Part shown: positions 8,376-17,770 of the stretch, one piece after another
How positions within the stretch are numbered: the first letter of the stretch is position 1
How the letters are laid out: each line of letters begins with the position of its first letter
Assembly: GCF_015708085.1 (NCBI RefSeq)
Contig: NZ_JADNYM010000001.1
Location: forward strand, 218,846-282,845
DNA: 64,000 nucleotides
Source: Arthrobacter terrae
GTDB taxonomy: Bacteria; Actinomycetota; Actinomycetes; Actinomycetales; Micrococcaceae
Direction of reading: 5' to 3'
Translations under genes and position numbers: made by a program
Notes under the pieces: model-generated
Seen by the model: the letters and a program-made list of their open reading frames with translations, nothing else
Database searches by the model: none
What the model was told of the DNA's origin: nothing

Positions 8376-10582
8376 GGGGACAAAATCAATTCTCTTCGAA
8401 GTTCAACATCGTCATGGTGGACATCGGCATACACCTGGGTCAGCGTGTGAGCCATCGCTTCGATCGTGAAGCGTTCCTGGACAACGTTGCGGGCGTAAAC
8501 AGTGCGATTGTCTGTGGTTTCTCCAGCTGCACACAGCAGTGCCGCATGGACCGCGTCACGCAATAGCGCGGTGTCCCACGTTGTTGTAAGGAATCCAGTG
8601 CGCCCCTGCTCGACATAGGTTGCCGGACCGCCAGTATCGGGACCAACCACCACAAGACCTGACGCCATGGCCTCCAGCAACGCAATGCCAAATTCTTCCT
8701 TAAGGCTTCCGCAGACGTAAACACCACGGGGAGCCGCGTAACCGGGCAATCCAGTGCTCGTCGCTGCGACCCAACGGGCCACAGTGTCGTTGGGCCGGTG
8801 CCCCGAGAGCACCAAACCCGACCTGAGTTGTTCGTGTGGGCCTACGATTGCGGCTATGCGGTCAAGTTGTTCGCGTTCATCGGCCGACGGGTTTTGGAGG
8901 TTTCCGCCAATCAGCAGAAGATTGGTTCGATGACGCAGATCGGACCCGGCCCACGCTTCGACGATGGTGGCCATGCCCTTGACCCGGTGGAATCTTCCAA
9001 CACTGGTCAGCAAGGGCAGCCCGCGGCGTTCGACCGGAAGCCCGCTAAGAAGGTCCCGGAGTTCCAGCAGTCCCGCGCTGGCTGGTTGTCCGGAAGCAAA
9101 GGACTGCGCTTCAAGAACTGCCCGGTCAATCACTGCCAGGTCAATGCCTTCGGGGACAATTGTGTGTCGCTTGGGTTCCTTGGCAATATCAATGCCAACC
9201 AGCTCGATGATATCGTGCCGCAGATTGGGTCGTGGGAAAAACACGGTATGGGCTGAATTACTGGCCAGCCGCTGAACGAGCCGGGCGCGGAACCAAAAAT
9301 GTTCCACCTCGTCAATGTCCCCGAAATTCTCCCGGTTGAGGGTGCCCGCATGATCCATCGAGTTAATGACTGAGTGTGGATCCGGTGCCACGGTGAAAAC
9401 CACCGGAATGTCCAGGGCGCGGGCGACGTCGAAGGCCGCCAAGCTGCCGACGTCCGCCATCCGCAGGTGAATTACCTGAACGCCTCCGGCTGCCCTGAGT
9501 ATCCGGCTGATGCCTCGTCGGGCGGCGACCAGAAACCGCCAGGCGTTCGCTGATTGCCTTGGGTCCTGCAGCAAAGGGATACGGCCGTACACGTGGCCGT
9601 ATTGGGTTTCGCCCAGTACAGCCACGCTCTGAGCCGCCTCGTCCGCTCCGCCTCTTGATAGGGTCAGCACTCGATCAATGGGCAGGCAGCGGTCCGTTCC
9701 AACAGGGAAGGCATCCGGGTCGCGGTCTTGGCCGGCAACGAGCGCATCGCCCAGACGTACCAACAAGGTGGCAATACCACCGTTATCTCCACTGCCTGAT
9801 TGGCTCAGGTCTGCGTCAATATCGGCATGGAGAAAAAGCTGGGCGACCGTCAGACCTGCTTCTTGTTGCGGCATTGCCTCGAGGTTCTCCGAAATGTCCT
9901 GCACCGCAAGATCGACCAGGGAAAGCTGGGCCACCTCGGCGAGACGGCCCCCGGTTTCAACCAGTTTTTCCAGGAACTCGACTATTTTCGGCTGCCCCTT
10001 GCGTTGTCCCAATGCCGCGATGGCAGCAATGCGGACAGATAAATCCTCACTTTCGTCCTGGGCTATGCGCAGCAACGCAGTCGTGGCGATGGAGTGCTGC
10101 ACTAAGCCAAGTGTTTCCACCAGCCGATAGCGGCTCTCCGGTTCAGTAACACCAAGCAGCGCGCTTTCCAGACCGATGGTGACGAGTTCAAGGGCTGAAG
10201 TTGCCCACACTTCAAGAGTTCGTTGGGACAACATCGCGGCGAACCCGCCGGAGGCTACCAGGCCAATGAGCCGTCCAATGGATTCGGCGCGGGGAACGCG
10301 GGACCTGTGGGCCCAAGCTGCGTGCTCCCGAATGAAACCATGTTCACTGGACAGAAGCTCGGACAACACTATGTCGGCTTCCTCATCGACCATTTGCGCC
10401 AGCGCATGAGTAGCTGCGATCGCTACGATCTGGTCTTTCGAACCGATGGCGCTGCGGAGGATGCGAATGTTCCTAACGCCGCCGTTGCGGCTCGCTTCAA
10501 CCGCTAAATCGTCGGCAAGCCGCAGGGCATCGACGAGACGGTCAGCCTTCTTCAGCGCATCGAGACAGTTCTGAACCCTCAT
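8372..10582 (-). CDS. HEAT-repeat / GT4 glycosyltransferase fusion
   Basis: A 736-residue two-part protein. Residues 1 to about 260 are helical repeats of HEAT/armadillo type (units such as IVAIAATHALAQMVDEE and SVRIAAIAALGQRKG). Residues about 270-730 are a GT-B fold GT4 enzyme with the donor-site EEFGIALLEAMASG motif near residue 627 and a downstream GGPATYVEQGRTG loop. A ribosome site AGAGGT lies six bases before the ATG. GT4 enzymes use NDP- or GDP-sugars with retention; the acceptor is unknown. The repeat half may dock a partner, perhaps the overlapping GT1 enzyme. It is longer than ordinary GT4 proteins (about 400 residues) because of the repeat domain. Confidence 0.83.
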   Translation of the reverse strand: MRVQNCLDALKKADRLVDALRLADDLAVEASRNGGVRNIRILRSAIGSKDQIVAIAATHALAQMVDEEADIVLSELLSSEHGFIREHAAWAHRSRVPRAESIGRLIGLVASGGFAAMLSQRTLEVWATSALELVTIGLESALLGVTEPESRYRLVETLGLVQHSIATTALLRIAQDESEDLSVRIAAIAALGQRKGQPKIVEFLEKLVETGGRLAEVAQLSLVDLAVQDISENLEAMPQQEAGLTVAQLFLHADIDADLSQSGSGDNGGIATLLVRLGDALVAGQDRDPDAFPVGTDRCLPIDRVLTLSRGGADEAAQSVAVLGETQYGHVYGRIPLLQDPRQSANAWRFLVAARRGISRILRAAGGVQVIHLRMADVGSLAAFDVARALDIPVVFTVAPDPHSVINSMDHAGTLNRENFGDIDEVEHFWFRARLVQRLASNSAHTVFFPRPNLRHDIIELVGIDIAKEPKRHTIVPEGIDLAVIDRAVLEAQSFASGQPASAGLLELRDLLSGLPVERRGLPLLTSVGRFHRVKGMATIVEAWAGSDLRHRTNLLLIGGNLQNPSADEREQLDRIAAIVGPHEQLRSGLVLSGHRPNDTVARWVAATSTGLPGYAAPRGVYVCGSLKEEFGIALLEAMASGLVVVGPDTGGPATYVEQGRTGFLTTTWDTALLRDAVHAALLCAAGETTDNRTVYARNVVQERFTIEAMAHTLTQVYADVHHDDVELRRELILSP

Positions 10583-10812
10583 GGGTATACCTCTTCAGGG
10601 GTAAGTCCTCGTCAGCACAACAAATGAAATACACCTCTGATCCTAATCGCGGCTCACTTAAATCAACCACACGTGCATGGGCCATTTCAAAGCCCGGGCC
10701 GAAAGTTCCCGGGCCAGCCGGGACTAATCCGTGCCGGCCCGCCGTTAGGGTTATGGAGCCGGTATCGGTTTCGCGGTTTACGCGCTGTGGGCGCCGACGG
10801 AAGTGAGATCAT

Positions 10813-12267
10813 GTGACGACGACTACTAGCGCGGGGATTGGCTTTCGCTCCCAGCGCGGGCCCATCCTGATCGCCTTAATGCTTGCCACCGGTCTGGTCG
10901 CCATCGACTCAACGATCGTGGCCACCGCGGTACCGTCAATAGTGCACGACATCGGCGGATTCTCCGCGTTTCCCTGGCTGTTTTCCGCCTACCTGCTCGC
11001 GCAGGCCGTCTCCGTTCCCGTGTACGCCAAGCTCTCCGATATGATCGGCCGGAAACCGATCGTTCTCGGCGGCATCGGTCTGTTCCTGCTCGGTTCGATC
11101 CTGTGCGGGGTCGCCTGGAGCATGCCGGCGCTGATAGCTTTCCGTGTGCTGCAGGGCCTTGGCGCTGGTGCGGTACAGCCCATGGCGATCACCATCGCGG
11201 GCGACATCTACACCATAGCGGAGCGCGCAAAGGTCCAGGGCTACCTCGCCAGCGTATGGGCCATCTCCGCTGTCGTCGGACCAACTCTCGGCGGAGTGTT
11301 CTCCTCCTTCGGCTTCTGGCGGGGAATCTTCCTGATCAATATCCCGCTGTGCCTGCTCGCCGGCTGGATGCTCATCCGTACCTTCCACGAGGATGTCCAG
11401 CGCACCAAGCACCGCGTGGATTACCCTGGCGCAGTCCTGCTCACGGTGGCGCTCAGCCTGATCATTCTGGGAGCCCTGCAGGGCGGCCAGGCCTGGGCCT
11501 GGAATTCATCGATCAGCATCGCGGTGTTCGCCATCGGAGCCGCCGCCTTTGCGGCGTTCCTGCTGGTTGAGCGCCGGGCCGCCGAACCTGTGCTTCCGCC
11601 ATGGGTCGTATCGCGACGGCTCCTGACGACGACGGCGCTGATCGCCTTCGGAGTCGGCGCCATTGTGCTTGGCCTGACGTCCTACGTTCCCACCTTCCTC
11701 GAAGGTGCCCTGTCGACCTCGCCCATTCTCGCCGGCCTGGCTCTGGCTGCGCTGACCCTCGGCTGGCCGATCAGCGCCTCACAGGCGGGGCGCTTTTACC
11801 TGCGGATCGGGTTCCGCCGGACGGCTCTGATTGGCATCAGTCTGACAGTCCTTGGGGCCGCTGCACTTGTCCTCACTGCGCCCCGGCCCAGTGTCCTCCT
11901 CGTGGCCATCAGCTGCTTCATCGTCGGACTGGGCCTGGGCCTCGTGGCCACACCTACGCTCATCGCCGCCCAGGCGAGCGTGGAATGGAATGAACGCGGA
12001 GTAGTCACCGGTGCTAACCTGTTCGCCCGGTCCGTCGGCAGCGCCCTGGGGGTCGCCGTCTTTGGCGCGGTAGCGAACGCGATCTACGCCGGAAAACCCT
12101 ACGGCAGCATAAGCCCGGATACCATCATCTCAGCTTCCACCGCAGTGTTCGTGGCCGTATTGATAAGTGCCGTACTGACCGTCATCGCCGTCTTCGCCAT
12201 GCCCATCAGCAAAAGCGGGCCCGCCACTTCGACGACCCAAACCCAAGCCCGGGGAACCACCCCGTAA
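10813..12267 (+). CDS. MFS drug exporter, DHA2/EmrB type
   Basis: A 484-residue transporter starting at GTG 10813, with about 14 membrane segments. The DHA2 motif LVAIDSTIVATAVPSI near residue 28 and the loop 2-3 motif GKL-type SDMIGRKPI are both present, as is the motif C-like GPTLGGVFSSF. Members expel drugs or secondary metabolites in exchange for protons. It is divergent from the glycosyltransferase pair across a 230-bp gap holding a GCCCGGG/CCCGGGC inverted repeat (10692-10714). Export of a glycosylated product is a guess from position only. Confidence 0.87.
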   Translation: MTTTTSAGIGFRSQRGPILIALMLATGLVAIDSTIVATAVPSIVHDIGGFSAFPWLFSAYLLAQAVSVPVYAKLSDMIGRKPIVLGGIGLFLLGSILCGVAWSMPALIAFRVLQGLGAGAVQPMAITIAGDIYTIAERAKVQGYLASVWAISAVVGPTLGGVFSSFGFWRGIFLINIPLCLLAGWMLIRTFHEDVQRTKHRVDYPGAVLLTVALSLIILGALQGGQAWAWNSSISIAVFAIGAAAFAAFLLVERRAAEPVLPPWVVSRRLLTTTALIAFGVGAIVLGLTSYVPTFLEGALSTSPILAGLALAALTLGWPISASQAGRFYLRIGFRRTALIGISLTVLGAAALVLTAPRPSVLLVAISCFIVGLGLGLVATPTLIAAQASVEWNERGVVTGANLFARSVGSALGVAVFGAVANAIYAGKPYGSISPDTIISASTAVFVAVLISAVLTVIAVFAMPISKSGPATSTTQTQARGTTP

Positions 12268-12344
12268 GGATCACCAGAGCAGCTGCACCCCGCCGGCACA
12301 ACCAACCCGGATGGTGCGCAGCCGCAGGGAGGCGCTGGGCGGAT

Positions 12345-13202
12345 TCAGTAGGTGTAGAAGCCTTCGCCCGTGGAGATCCCCAGCTTGCCCTTGTCGATGT
12401 AGTTGTCCTTGAGGTACTTAGCGAAGGCCAGCGACCCCACGTCCGTGGAGGACGCGGCGATGTTGTACGCCGTTGTCAGGCCAACGACGTCGTAGATCTG
12501 GAATGGTCCGCTCGGCGCTCCGGTGGCAATGCGCCATGTTTTGTCGATCGTTTCCGGGCTGGCGACACCCTGCAGGAGCAGGCTGGCTGCGGCATTCAGC
12601 AGCGGGACCAGCAGCGAGTTCAGGACGTAACCGGCTTTTTCCTTCTTGATTTCGATCGGCTCCAGCCCGCTGTTTCCGGCGAACTCGACGACGGCGTCGA
12701 ACACGGTCGGATCGGTTTCGCTCGTGCCCATCACCTCGGCGATGTTCTGCACCCAGATGTTATTGGCGTAATGAATGGCGAGGAAGCGATCGGGGCGGCC
12801 GGTGGAGTCTTTGAGGTCACTCGGCAGCAGAGTTGACGAGTTTGTGGCGAAGATGGTCTTGGCGGGGGCCAGATCGCTGAGCCTGCGGAAAAGGTCCCGC
12901 TTAAGCTCAAGCAGTTCGGGTACGGCCTCAATCACGAGGTCTGCGTCGGCGACGGCGTCACCGAGGTCGGCGGTTAGGTGCAGATTCTGCAGAGCCGCTT
13001 CTGCTTTGCCACCCTCGGCACCGGCTACCTGCTGTGCCTGGTAGATGCCTGCGAGGTGGGCGAAGCGGGACCGGGCCTTTTCGAGGGCCTGGTCGTCAAT
13101 GTCGTAGGCGGTGACAGCGAATCCGTGAAACGCGGCCTGGTAGGCGATTTGCGATCCGAGCACTCCGGTACCGAGCACGGTCAGCGTCCTGATTTCGGTC
13201 AT
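12345..13202 (-). CDS. 3-hydroxyacyl-CoA dehydrogenase family protein
   Basis: A 285-residue NAD-dependent dehydrogenase. The N-terminal Rossmann motif is GTGVLGSQIA (residues 11-20) and the catalytic histidine sits in FLAIHYANNIW, followed by the conserved E-G-T context and an all-helical C-terminal domain. It oxidises a 3-hydroxyacyl-CoA to the 3-ketoacyl-CoA. The HYANNIW block replaces the HFMNP of ordinary FadB/Hbd enzymes and marks a distinct subfamily. It is 26 bp downstream of the EthR-like gene on the same strand, so it is probably co-repressed with it and linked to the monooxygenase pathway. Confidence 0.87.
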   Translation of the reverse strand: MTEIRTLTVLGTGVLGSQIAYQAAFHGFAVTAYDIDDQALEKARSRFAHLAGIYQAQQVAGAEGGKAEAALQNLHLTADLGDAVADADLVIEAVPELLELKRDLFRRLSDLAPAKTIFATNSSTLLPSDLKDSTGRPDRFLAIHYANNIWVQNIAEVMGTSETDPTVFDAVVEFAGNSGLEPIEIKKEKAGYVLNSLLVPLLNAAASLLLQGVASPETIDKTWRIATGAPSGPFQIYDVVGLTTAYNIAASSTDVGSLAFAKYLKDNYIDKGKLGISTGEGFYTY

Positions 13203-13228
13203 TCGGGTTTTTCCTTTCGATGGGGTGG

Positions 13229-13861
13229 TTACAGGCGTCCGGGGTGGACGGACCCGTAGATACTGCGGATCCAGATGGTTGCCAACACCTCCAAGGCACG
13301 GGACTCCGCGATGGCGGGGCTCTCCTGGTTGATGACTGCGGTGATCACCCGCTCGTTCATCAGGTTCAGGCTTACTGCCAGGTCGTAGGCGTCGATGCCG
13401 TCGGGCGCGGCGCCCCGCGCCCGCTCGGAACGGATCACCTCGGTTGAGAAGTCGGCCCAGGACTGCATCGACTTCGACCAGAGCGCACGCACCTCATCGT
13501 TGCGCGCGCGCGCGGCGATGGCCGCGGTGGAGACGCCGCGGTGGGATGCGAACACGTCGACGAACATGCCGATTGAACGAGTCCAGGAGCCTGCGGGATC
13601 GCTGTGGAACTCCCGCGGCAACGCGGCGATCCGGTGTTCCACCTCGGTGATGACACGGTCCAGAAGAGCCAGCAGCACCTCGTCTTTGGAGGAAAAGTAG
13701 AAGTAGAACGTGGGCCGTGAGATGCCGGCTCCCGCGGCTAGATCCTCGATCGAAATATCATCGAAGACCCGCTCGCCAAGGAGCGCCTCGGCCGTAAGAA
13801 GGATCGCGTCCTGGCGCTCATCGCCCGAGACCCGTGCGGTACGTCTTCCTCGTTGAACCAT
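13229..13861 (-). CDS. EthR-like TetR-family repressor
   Basis: A 210-residue TetR-family regulator. The helix-turn-helix block (ISIEDLAAGAGISRPTFYFYFSSKDEVLLALLDRV) and the C-terminal ALNLMNER-type helix (here SLNLMNERVI) match the EthR pattern of Mycobacterium throughout. EthR represses the Baeyer-Villiger monooxygenase gene ethA, and here the divergent gene is indeed an EthA-like enzyme, 69 bp away. The ligand pocket is expected to bind a hydrophobic ketone or ester. The family is confident; the operator is proposed separately. Confidence 0.87.
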   Translation of the reverse strand: MVQRGRRTARVSGDERQDAILLTAEALLGERVFDDISIEDLAAGAGISRPTFYFYFSSKDEVLLALLDRVITEVEHRIAALPREFHSDPAGSWTRSIGMFVDVFASHRGVSTAAIAARARNDEVRALWSKSMQSWADFSTEVIRSERARGAAPDGIDAYDLAVSLNLMNERVITAVINQESPAIAESRALEVLATIWIRSIYGSVHPGRL

Positions 13862-13883
13862 GCGCCTATCCTAGCCCGAACAC

Positions 13884-13898
13884 TCAACACGGTGTTGA
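13884..13898. promoter_or_regulatory. Perfect palindrome, probable EthR-type operator
   Basis: TCAACAC-G-GTGTTGA is a perfect 7-1-7 inverted repeat in the 69-bp gap between the EthR-like repressor and the monooxygenase-hydrolase gene. Position and symmetry suit a TetR-family dimer controlling both directions. This is inference without binding data. Confidence 0.55.
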
Positions 13899-13930
13899 CT
13901 GCGCCGACACGAAGTCGATAACTTGGCCTC

Positions 13931-16342
13931 ATGAACGAACACGTAGATGTGCTGATTGTCGGCGCCGGGCTAAGCGGTATAGGTTTTGCCAGCCGCCTCA
14001 AACGCGAACTACCCGGGAAGAGCTTCACAATCCTCGAGTCCCGCGCAGCAGTGGGAGGCACCTGGGATCTTTTTAGATACCCGGGCATCCGCTCTGATAG
14101 CGACATGTACACGCTCGGCTACTCCTTCCGGCCCTGGGCCGGTGCCAAGGCGATCGCCGACGGCGGATCTATCCGTGAATACATCGAGGCGACGGTCGTA
14201 GACGAAGACCTCGCATCGCGGATCAGGCTGCACCACCGGGTCGTGTCGGCCCAGTGGTCCAGCGAAACTGCGCTGTGGACGGTTACGTCAGTCATCACGT
14301 CAGAGGGTGAATATCGCCGCGACGATGCTGCGTCGTCCGCCGGGCAGCGCGTGAATTTCACCTGCTCGTTCCTGTCGGTCTGCTCGGGCTATTACCGCTA
14401 TGACGAAGGCTTCACCCCGGCCATCGAAGGTGCCGGGACCTTCACCGGATCGATCGTCCACCCGCAGCACTGGCCTGCTGATCTTGCTTACGATGGCAAG
14501 CAGGTGGTGATCATTGGCAGCGGTGCCACCGCGGTGACACTCGTGCCGTCGATGGCCGGCTCGGCTGCCAAAGTCACCATGCTGCAGCGCTCCCCCACCT
14601 ACATCGCCTCCGTGCCGTTACGGGACCCCCTGGCCGAGCGGCTCCGAGGCAAGATGCCGGCGCAACTGGCTTACGGCGTCGTACGGGGGAAGAACATTCT
14701 TTTTTCGATGTTTACGTACCAGCTCAGCCGACGCCGGCCGGAAACGATGAAGGCAATCCTGCGCAGGCGCGCCATCGCGGGGCTGCCGGCGGGCTTTCCC
14801 GTCGACACACACCTGGCCCCGTCCTATGCACCATGGGACCAGCGGCTCTGCGCAATCCCCAATGATGACCTCTACCGCGCCATCAGTGCAGGCACTGCCG
14901 ACATCGTCACCGACCAGATCTCGCGGATCACCCCGCGCGGGATTGACCTGGTCTCGGGCAGATCAATCCCGGCCGACGTGATCGTCATGGCGACAGGACT
15001 GAACCTGCTCGTGATCGGCGGGATGACCCTCGCCGTCGACGGCGAGCCGGTGGAGGTAGGCAAAACCTTGACCTACAAAGGCATGATGCTCGACGGCGTT
15101 CCCAACTTTTCGCTGACCATCGGCTACACGAACGCGTCGTGGACCCTCAAGGCGGACCTGGTTGCAGGCTACATCTGCAGGCTGCTGAAGTACCTCGACC
15201 GTAAGGACCTGCAATCGGTCACACCGATTGCAGACGCCGGCGCCGCGAATGCTGAGCTGACCTCCCTGATCGACCTGAAGGCCGGTTACATACTTCGCGA
15301 CGCCGGTGACCTGCCCAGGCAAAGCACCGGTTCGCCCTGGCGCCTGCACCAAAACTACGTGCGGGACTTCGCCTTGCTCAGAGTCGGCAGAATGACGGAC
15401 CACGTTCGTTTCGGCCGGGACGGGAAGCAGGGGAGCACACCGGCGCGGACACCGTCAGCGGCCCGCCCGGATCCCTTCGACCTCCCGGGAACAGGACACA
15501 TCGAAGTCGCCGACAGGCGCCTGCGCTACCGAAAGACCGGCACCGGAGACCCTGTGCTCCTCCTGCACGGCATCGGCCAGAGCCTGGATGACTGGAGCGA
15601 ACAACACCAGCGGCTCGCAGCACATCGCACCGTTTACAGCATTGACTTACCCGGCTTTGCGTACTCCGAACGGGCCCCCGGTCCCGCGACTTTGGCGAAG
15701 CTGGCGGACGTCCTGCCCGGTTTCCTCGACGCCGTCGGGGTGCACGAGCCGATACCTATCATTGGCAACTCGCTCGGAGGTGCCGTCGCCATGAAGTTCG
15801 CTGCCGACCACCCCCGCCGCGTCTCAGCCCTCATTCTTGTCAACAGCGCCGGATTCGGGCAGGATGTGGCACTGGTGCTGCGCCTGCTCACCTTGAGGCC
15901 CCTCGCGGCTGCGCTCATGCGTCCCAACGCGGCAGCTTCACTGCGCACCGTCCAGTCGATCTTCTATAACAAAGAGCTGGTCACCGAAGCCCGCGTCAAC
16001 CACGCCTTCGCTTTGTCCCAGCGCGCCAGCCACCGCCAGACAGTGCTGGACATCGCGCGGGATCTTGGTACGATTTCGGGCATCAGGGCACAGTGGCGGA
16101 CGGACCTCATCGAGGCGTTGGTGCACTCGGACATTCCAATGCTGTTGGTCTGGGGCGACCACGACCGCATCCTCCCCTACGCCCATCTGTCGGCAGCGAC
16201 GGCAGCACTGCCACGCGCCGAGTCATACGTCTTTCCGGACACCGGACACATGCCCCAGATCGAACGCCCCGAAGAGTTCGCCGCAGTGGTTGGAGACTTT
16301 CTCGCCCGGGTCTCGGCGGGCCGCCAGGCGGCAAGCAGCTGA
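13931..16342 (+). CDS. Baeyer-Villiger monooxygenase fused to alpha/beta hydrolase
   Basis: An 803-residue fusion. Residues 1-490 are an EthA-like flavin monooxygenase, with FAD-binding GAGLSG at 11-16, the Baeyer-Villiger fingerprint FTGSIVHPQHW at 171-181, the NADP Rossmann motif GSGATAV near 196 and the late ATGLN motif. A Pro/Ala/Ser-rich linker covers about 495-520. The rest is an alpha/beta hydrolase with oxyanion HGIG, nucleophile S614 in GNSLGG, acid D743 or D745 in WGDHD and H773 in TGH. The first half would convert a ketone to an ester and the second would split it. Both active sites are intact. Control by the divergent EthR-like repressor is likely. Confidence 0.88.
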   Translation: MNEHVDVLIVGAGLSGIGFASRLKRELPGKSFTILESRAAVGGTWDLFRYPGIRSDSDMYTLGYSFRPWAGAKAIADGGSIREYIEATVVDEDLASRIRLHHRVVSAQWSSETALWTVTSVITSEGEYRRDDAASSAGQRVNFTCSFLSVCSGYYRYDEGFTPAIEGAGTFTGSIVHPQHWPADLAYDGKQVVIIGSGATAVTLVPSMAGSAAKVTMLQRSPTYIASVPLRDPLAERLRGKMPAQLAYGVVRGKNILFSMFTYQLSRRRPETMKAILRRRAIAGLPAGFPVDTHLAPSYAPWDQRLCAIPNDDLYRAISAGTADIVTDQISRITPRGIDLVSGRSIPADVIVMATGLNLLVIGGMTLAVDGEPVEVGKTLTYKGMMLDGVPNFSLTIGYTNASWTLKADLVAGYICRLLKYLDRKDLQSVTPIADAGAANAELTSLIDLKAGYILRDAGDLPRQSTGSPWRLHQNYVRDFALLRVGRMTDHVRFGRDGKQGSTPARTPSAARPDPFDLPGTGHIEVADRRLRYRKTGTGDPVLLLHGIGQSLDDWSEQHQRLAAHRTVYSIDLPGFAYSERAPGPATLAKLADVLPGFLDAVGVHEPIPIIGNSLGGAVAMKFAADHPRRVSALILVNSAGFGQDVALVLRLLTLRPLAAALMRPNAAASLRTVQSIFYNKELVTEARVNHAFALSQRASHRQTVLDIARDLGTISGIRAQWRTDLIEALVHSDIPMLLVWGDHDRILPYAHLSAATAALPRAESYVFPDTGHMPQIERPEEFAAVVGDFLARVSAGRQAASS

Positions 16343-16476
16343 CGCCTATCACCGGACCGGAACGGGCCGGAGCACCCAGGATCCTTGTGTTCGCCGGCAG
16401 CGCCGGCAGGCCTCGCCGGGCACGCTGCGCGCCGTCAGTTGGACACACCCCCCGGTCCGCCTGACACGATTGAGGT

Positions 16477-17724
16477 ATGACTGACCTGTTCTCTGCCCTC
16501 GCGCCGGTACTGGCCGTACTGCTCGCGGCTATCGCCGCTCTGGTTGCAGCCGCCGTACTCCGTTTCATTCTGAACCGGGTTTTCCGGCGCGTTGCGGGTA
16601 TCCGCGGGCAGACCACCCGCGCACGGAACCCCTTCCGGGTAACCGTTGCCCTCGTCGGTGTGCATATCGGCCTTGGCATCACATCGGCGGGCGAGCAGTG
16701 GTTTGCGCCGGTGGACTTCGTCGTGATGATCGGGGTGATCGCCGCGGTGTGCTGGCTGGCCATTGTCCTGCTGCTGGTCGGTGAAGCACTCCTCCTGACC
16801 CGGTTCCGGACCCCAGCGCAGGACACGCGGCGCACGCGCCGGCTCGAGACCCAGGTGACGCTCGGCCGCCGCGTCGCCGTTGCCCTGATCGTCACCCTGG
16901 CGGTGGCCGGCCTACTGCTGACGATTCCCGAGGTACGGGCATTGGGGACCGGCATTCTGGCCTCTGCAGGGCTGATCTCCATCGTGGCCGGCCTGGCGGT
17001 GCAAAGCTCGCTGACCAACGTCTTTGCCGGCGTGCAGCTGGCGTTCACCGACGCAATCCGGATCGACGACGTCGTCGTGGTCGAAAAGCTGTGGGGAAAG
17101 ATCGAGGAAATCACTATGACCTACGTGGTGGTCCGGGTCTGGGACGAGCGGATGTTGATCCTGCCGTCGACCTACTTCACCACGACACCGTTTGAGAACT
17201 GGACCCGCACCAACTCCAAGATCATGGGCACCGTGGAGCTCGATCTTGACTGGCGGGTGCCCGTCGAGGAATTGCGCGCGCAACTGGCCTTACTGCTCAA
17301 CGGCACCGATCTGTGGGATGGCCGGACCGGTGCTCTGCAGGTGACGGACGCCACCGGCGACTTCGTTCGCCTGCGCATTCTGGTCAGCGCCGCGGACAGC
17401 GGCTCCCTCTGGGACCTGCGCTGCCTGGTGCGTGAATCCATGGTGGCCTACCTGCAGACGACGCACCCCGGCGCGCTGCCCCGGCACCGCTGGCAGTCGG
17501 TCCAGACCAGCCCGGACGACGACGGCGGCGCACCTACCGCCGAACGTGCCGTGGCGGGCAATGGAGACCACGCCGGCCCCGGCGGATCCGCCGTCGGGAA
17601 TGCGCGGCACGGCGGCATCTACGGCGGTTCCACCAGTGCCGAACAACGCAAACAGCAATTTTCCGGTCCCGGTGAAAGCGCCTTTGAGGAGCGGGAACGC
17701 CGTTCAGTGGGCAACCCCGCGTAA
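16477..17724 (+). CDS. MscS-family mechanosensitive channel
   Basis: A 415-residue membrane protein with four N-terminal hydrophobic segments (about 5-28, 50-66, 76-102 and 128-150). They are followed by the pore-lining, Gly/Ala-rich MscS helix (ILASAGLISIVAGLAVQSSLTNVFAG) and the beta domain with FTDAIRIDDVV and FENWTR motifs. Such channels open under membrane tension to release solutes. The C-terminal 70 residues after the vestibule are a low-complexity Gly/Arg/Ala tail. It is convergent with the YihY gene. The start at ATG 16477 has a GAGG unusually close upstream. Confidence 0.85.
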   Translation: MTDLFSALAPVLAVLLAAIAALVAAAVLRFILNRVFRRVAGIRGQTTRARNPFRVTVALVGVHIGLGITSAGEQWFAPVDFVVMIGVIAAVCWLAIVLLLVGEALLLTRFRTPAQDTRRTRRLETQVTLGRRVAVALIVTLAVAGLLLTIPEVRALGTGILASAGLISIVAGLAVQSSLTNVFAGVQLAFTDAIRIDDVVVVEKLWGKIEEITMTYVVVRVWDERMLILPSTYFTTTPFENWTRTNSKIMGTVELDLDWRVPVEELRAQLALLLNGTDLWDGRTGALQVTDATGDFVRLRILVSAADSGSLWDLRCLVRESMVAYLQTTHPGALPRHRWQSVQTSPDDDGGAPTAERAVAGNGDHAGPGGSAVGNARHGGIYGGSTSAEQRKQQFSGPGESAFEERERRSVGNPA

Positions 17725-17770
17725 AACAGCCGGGCCAAATGTTCTCAGGTTGTACGTCGAATGTGCCCGC

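Noticed and set aside
16107..17114. A 335-codon minus-strand frame across the fusion gene end and MscS gene
   Set aside because: It spans two plus-strand genes, is Thr/Arg/Ser-rich and has no recognisable domain.
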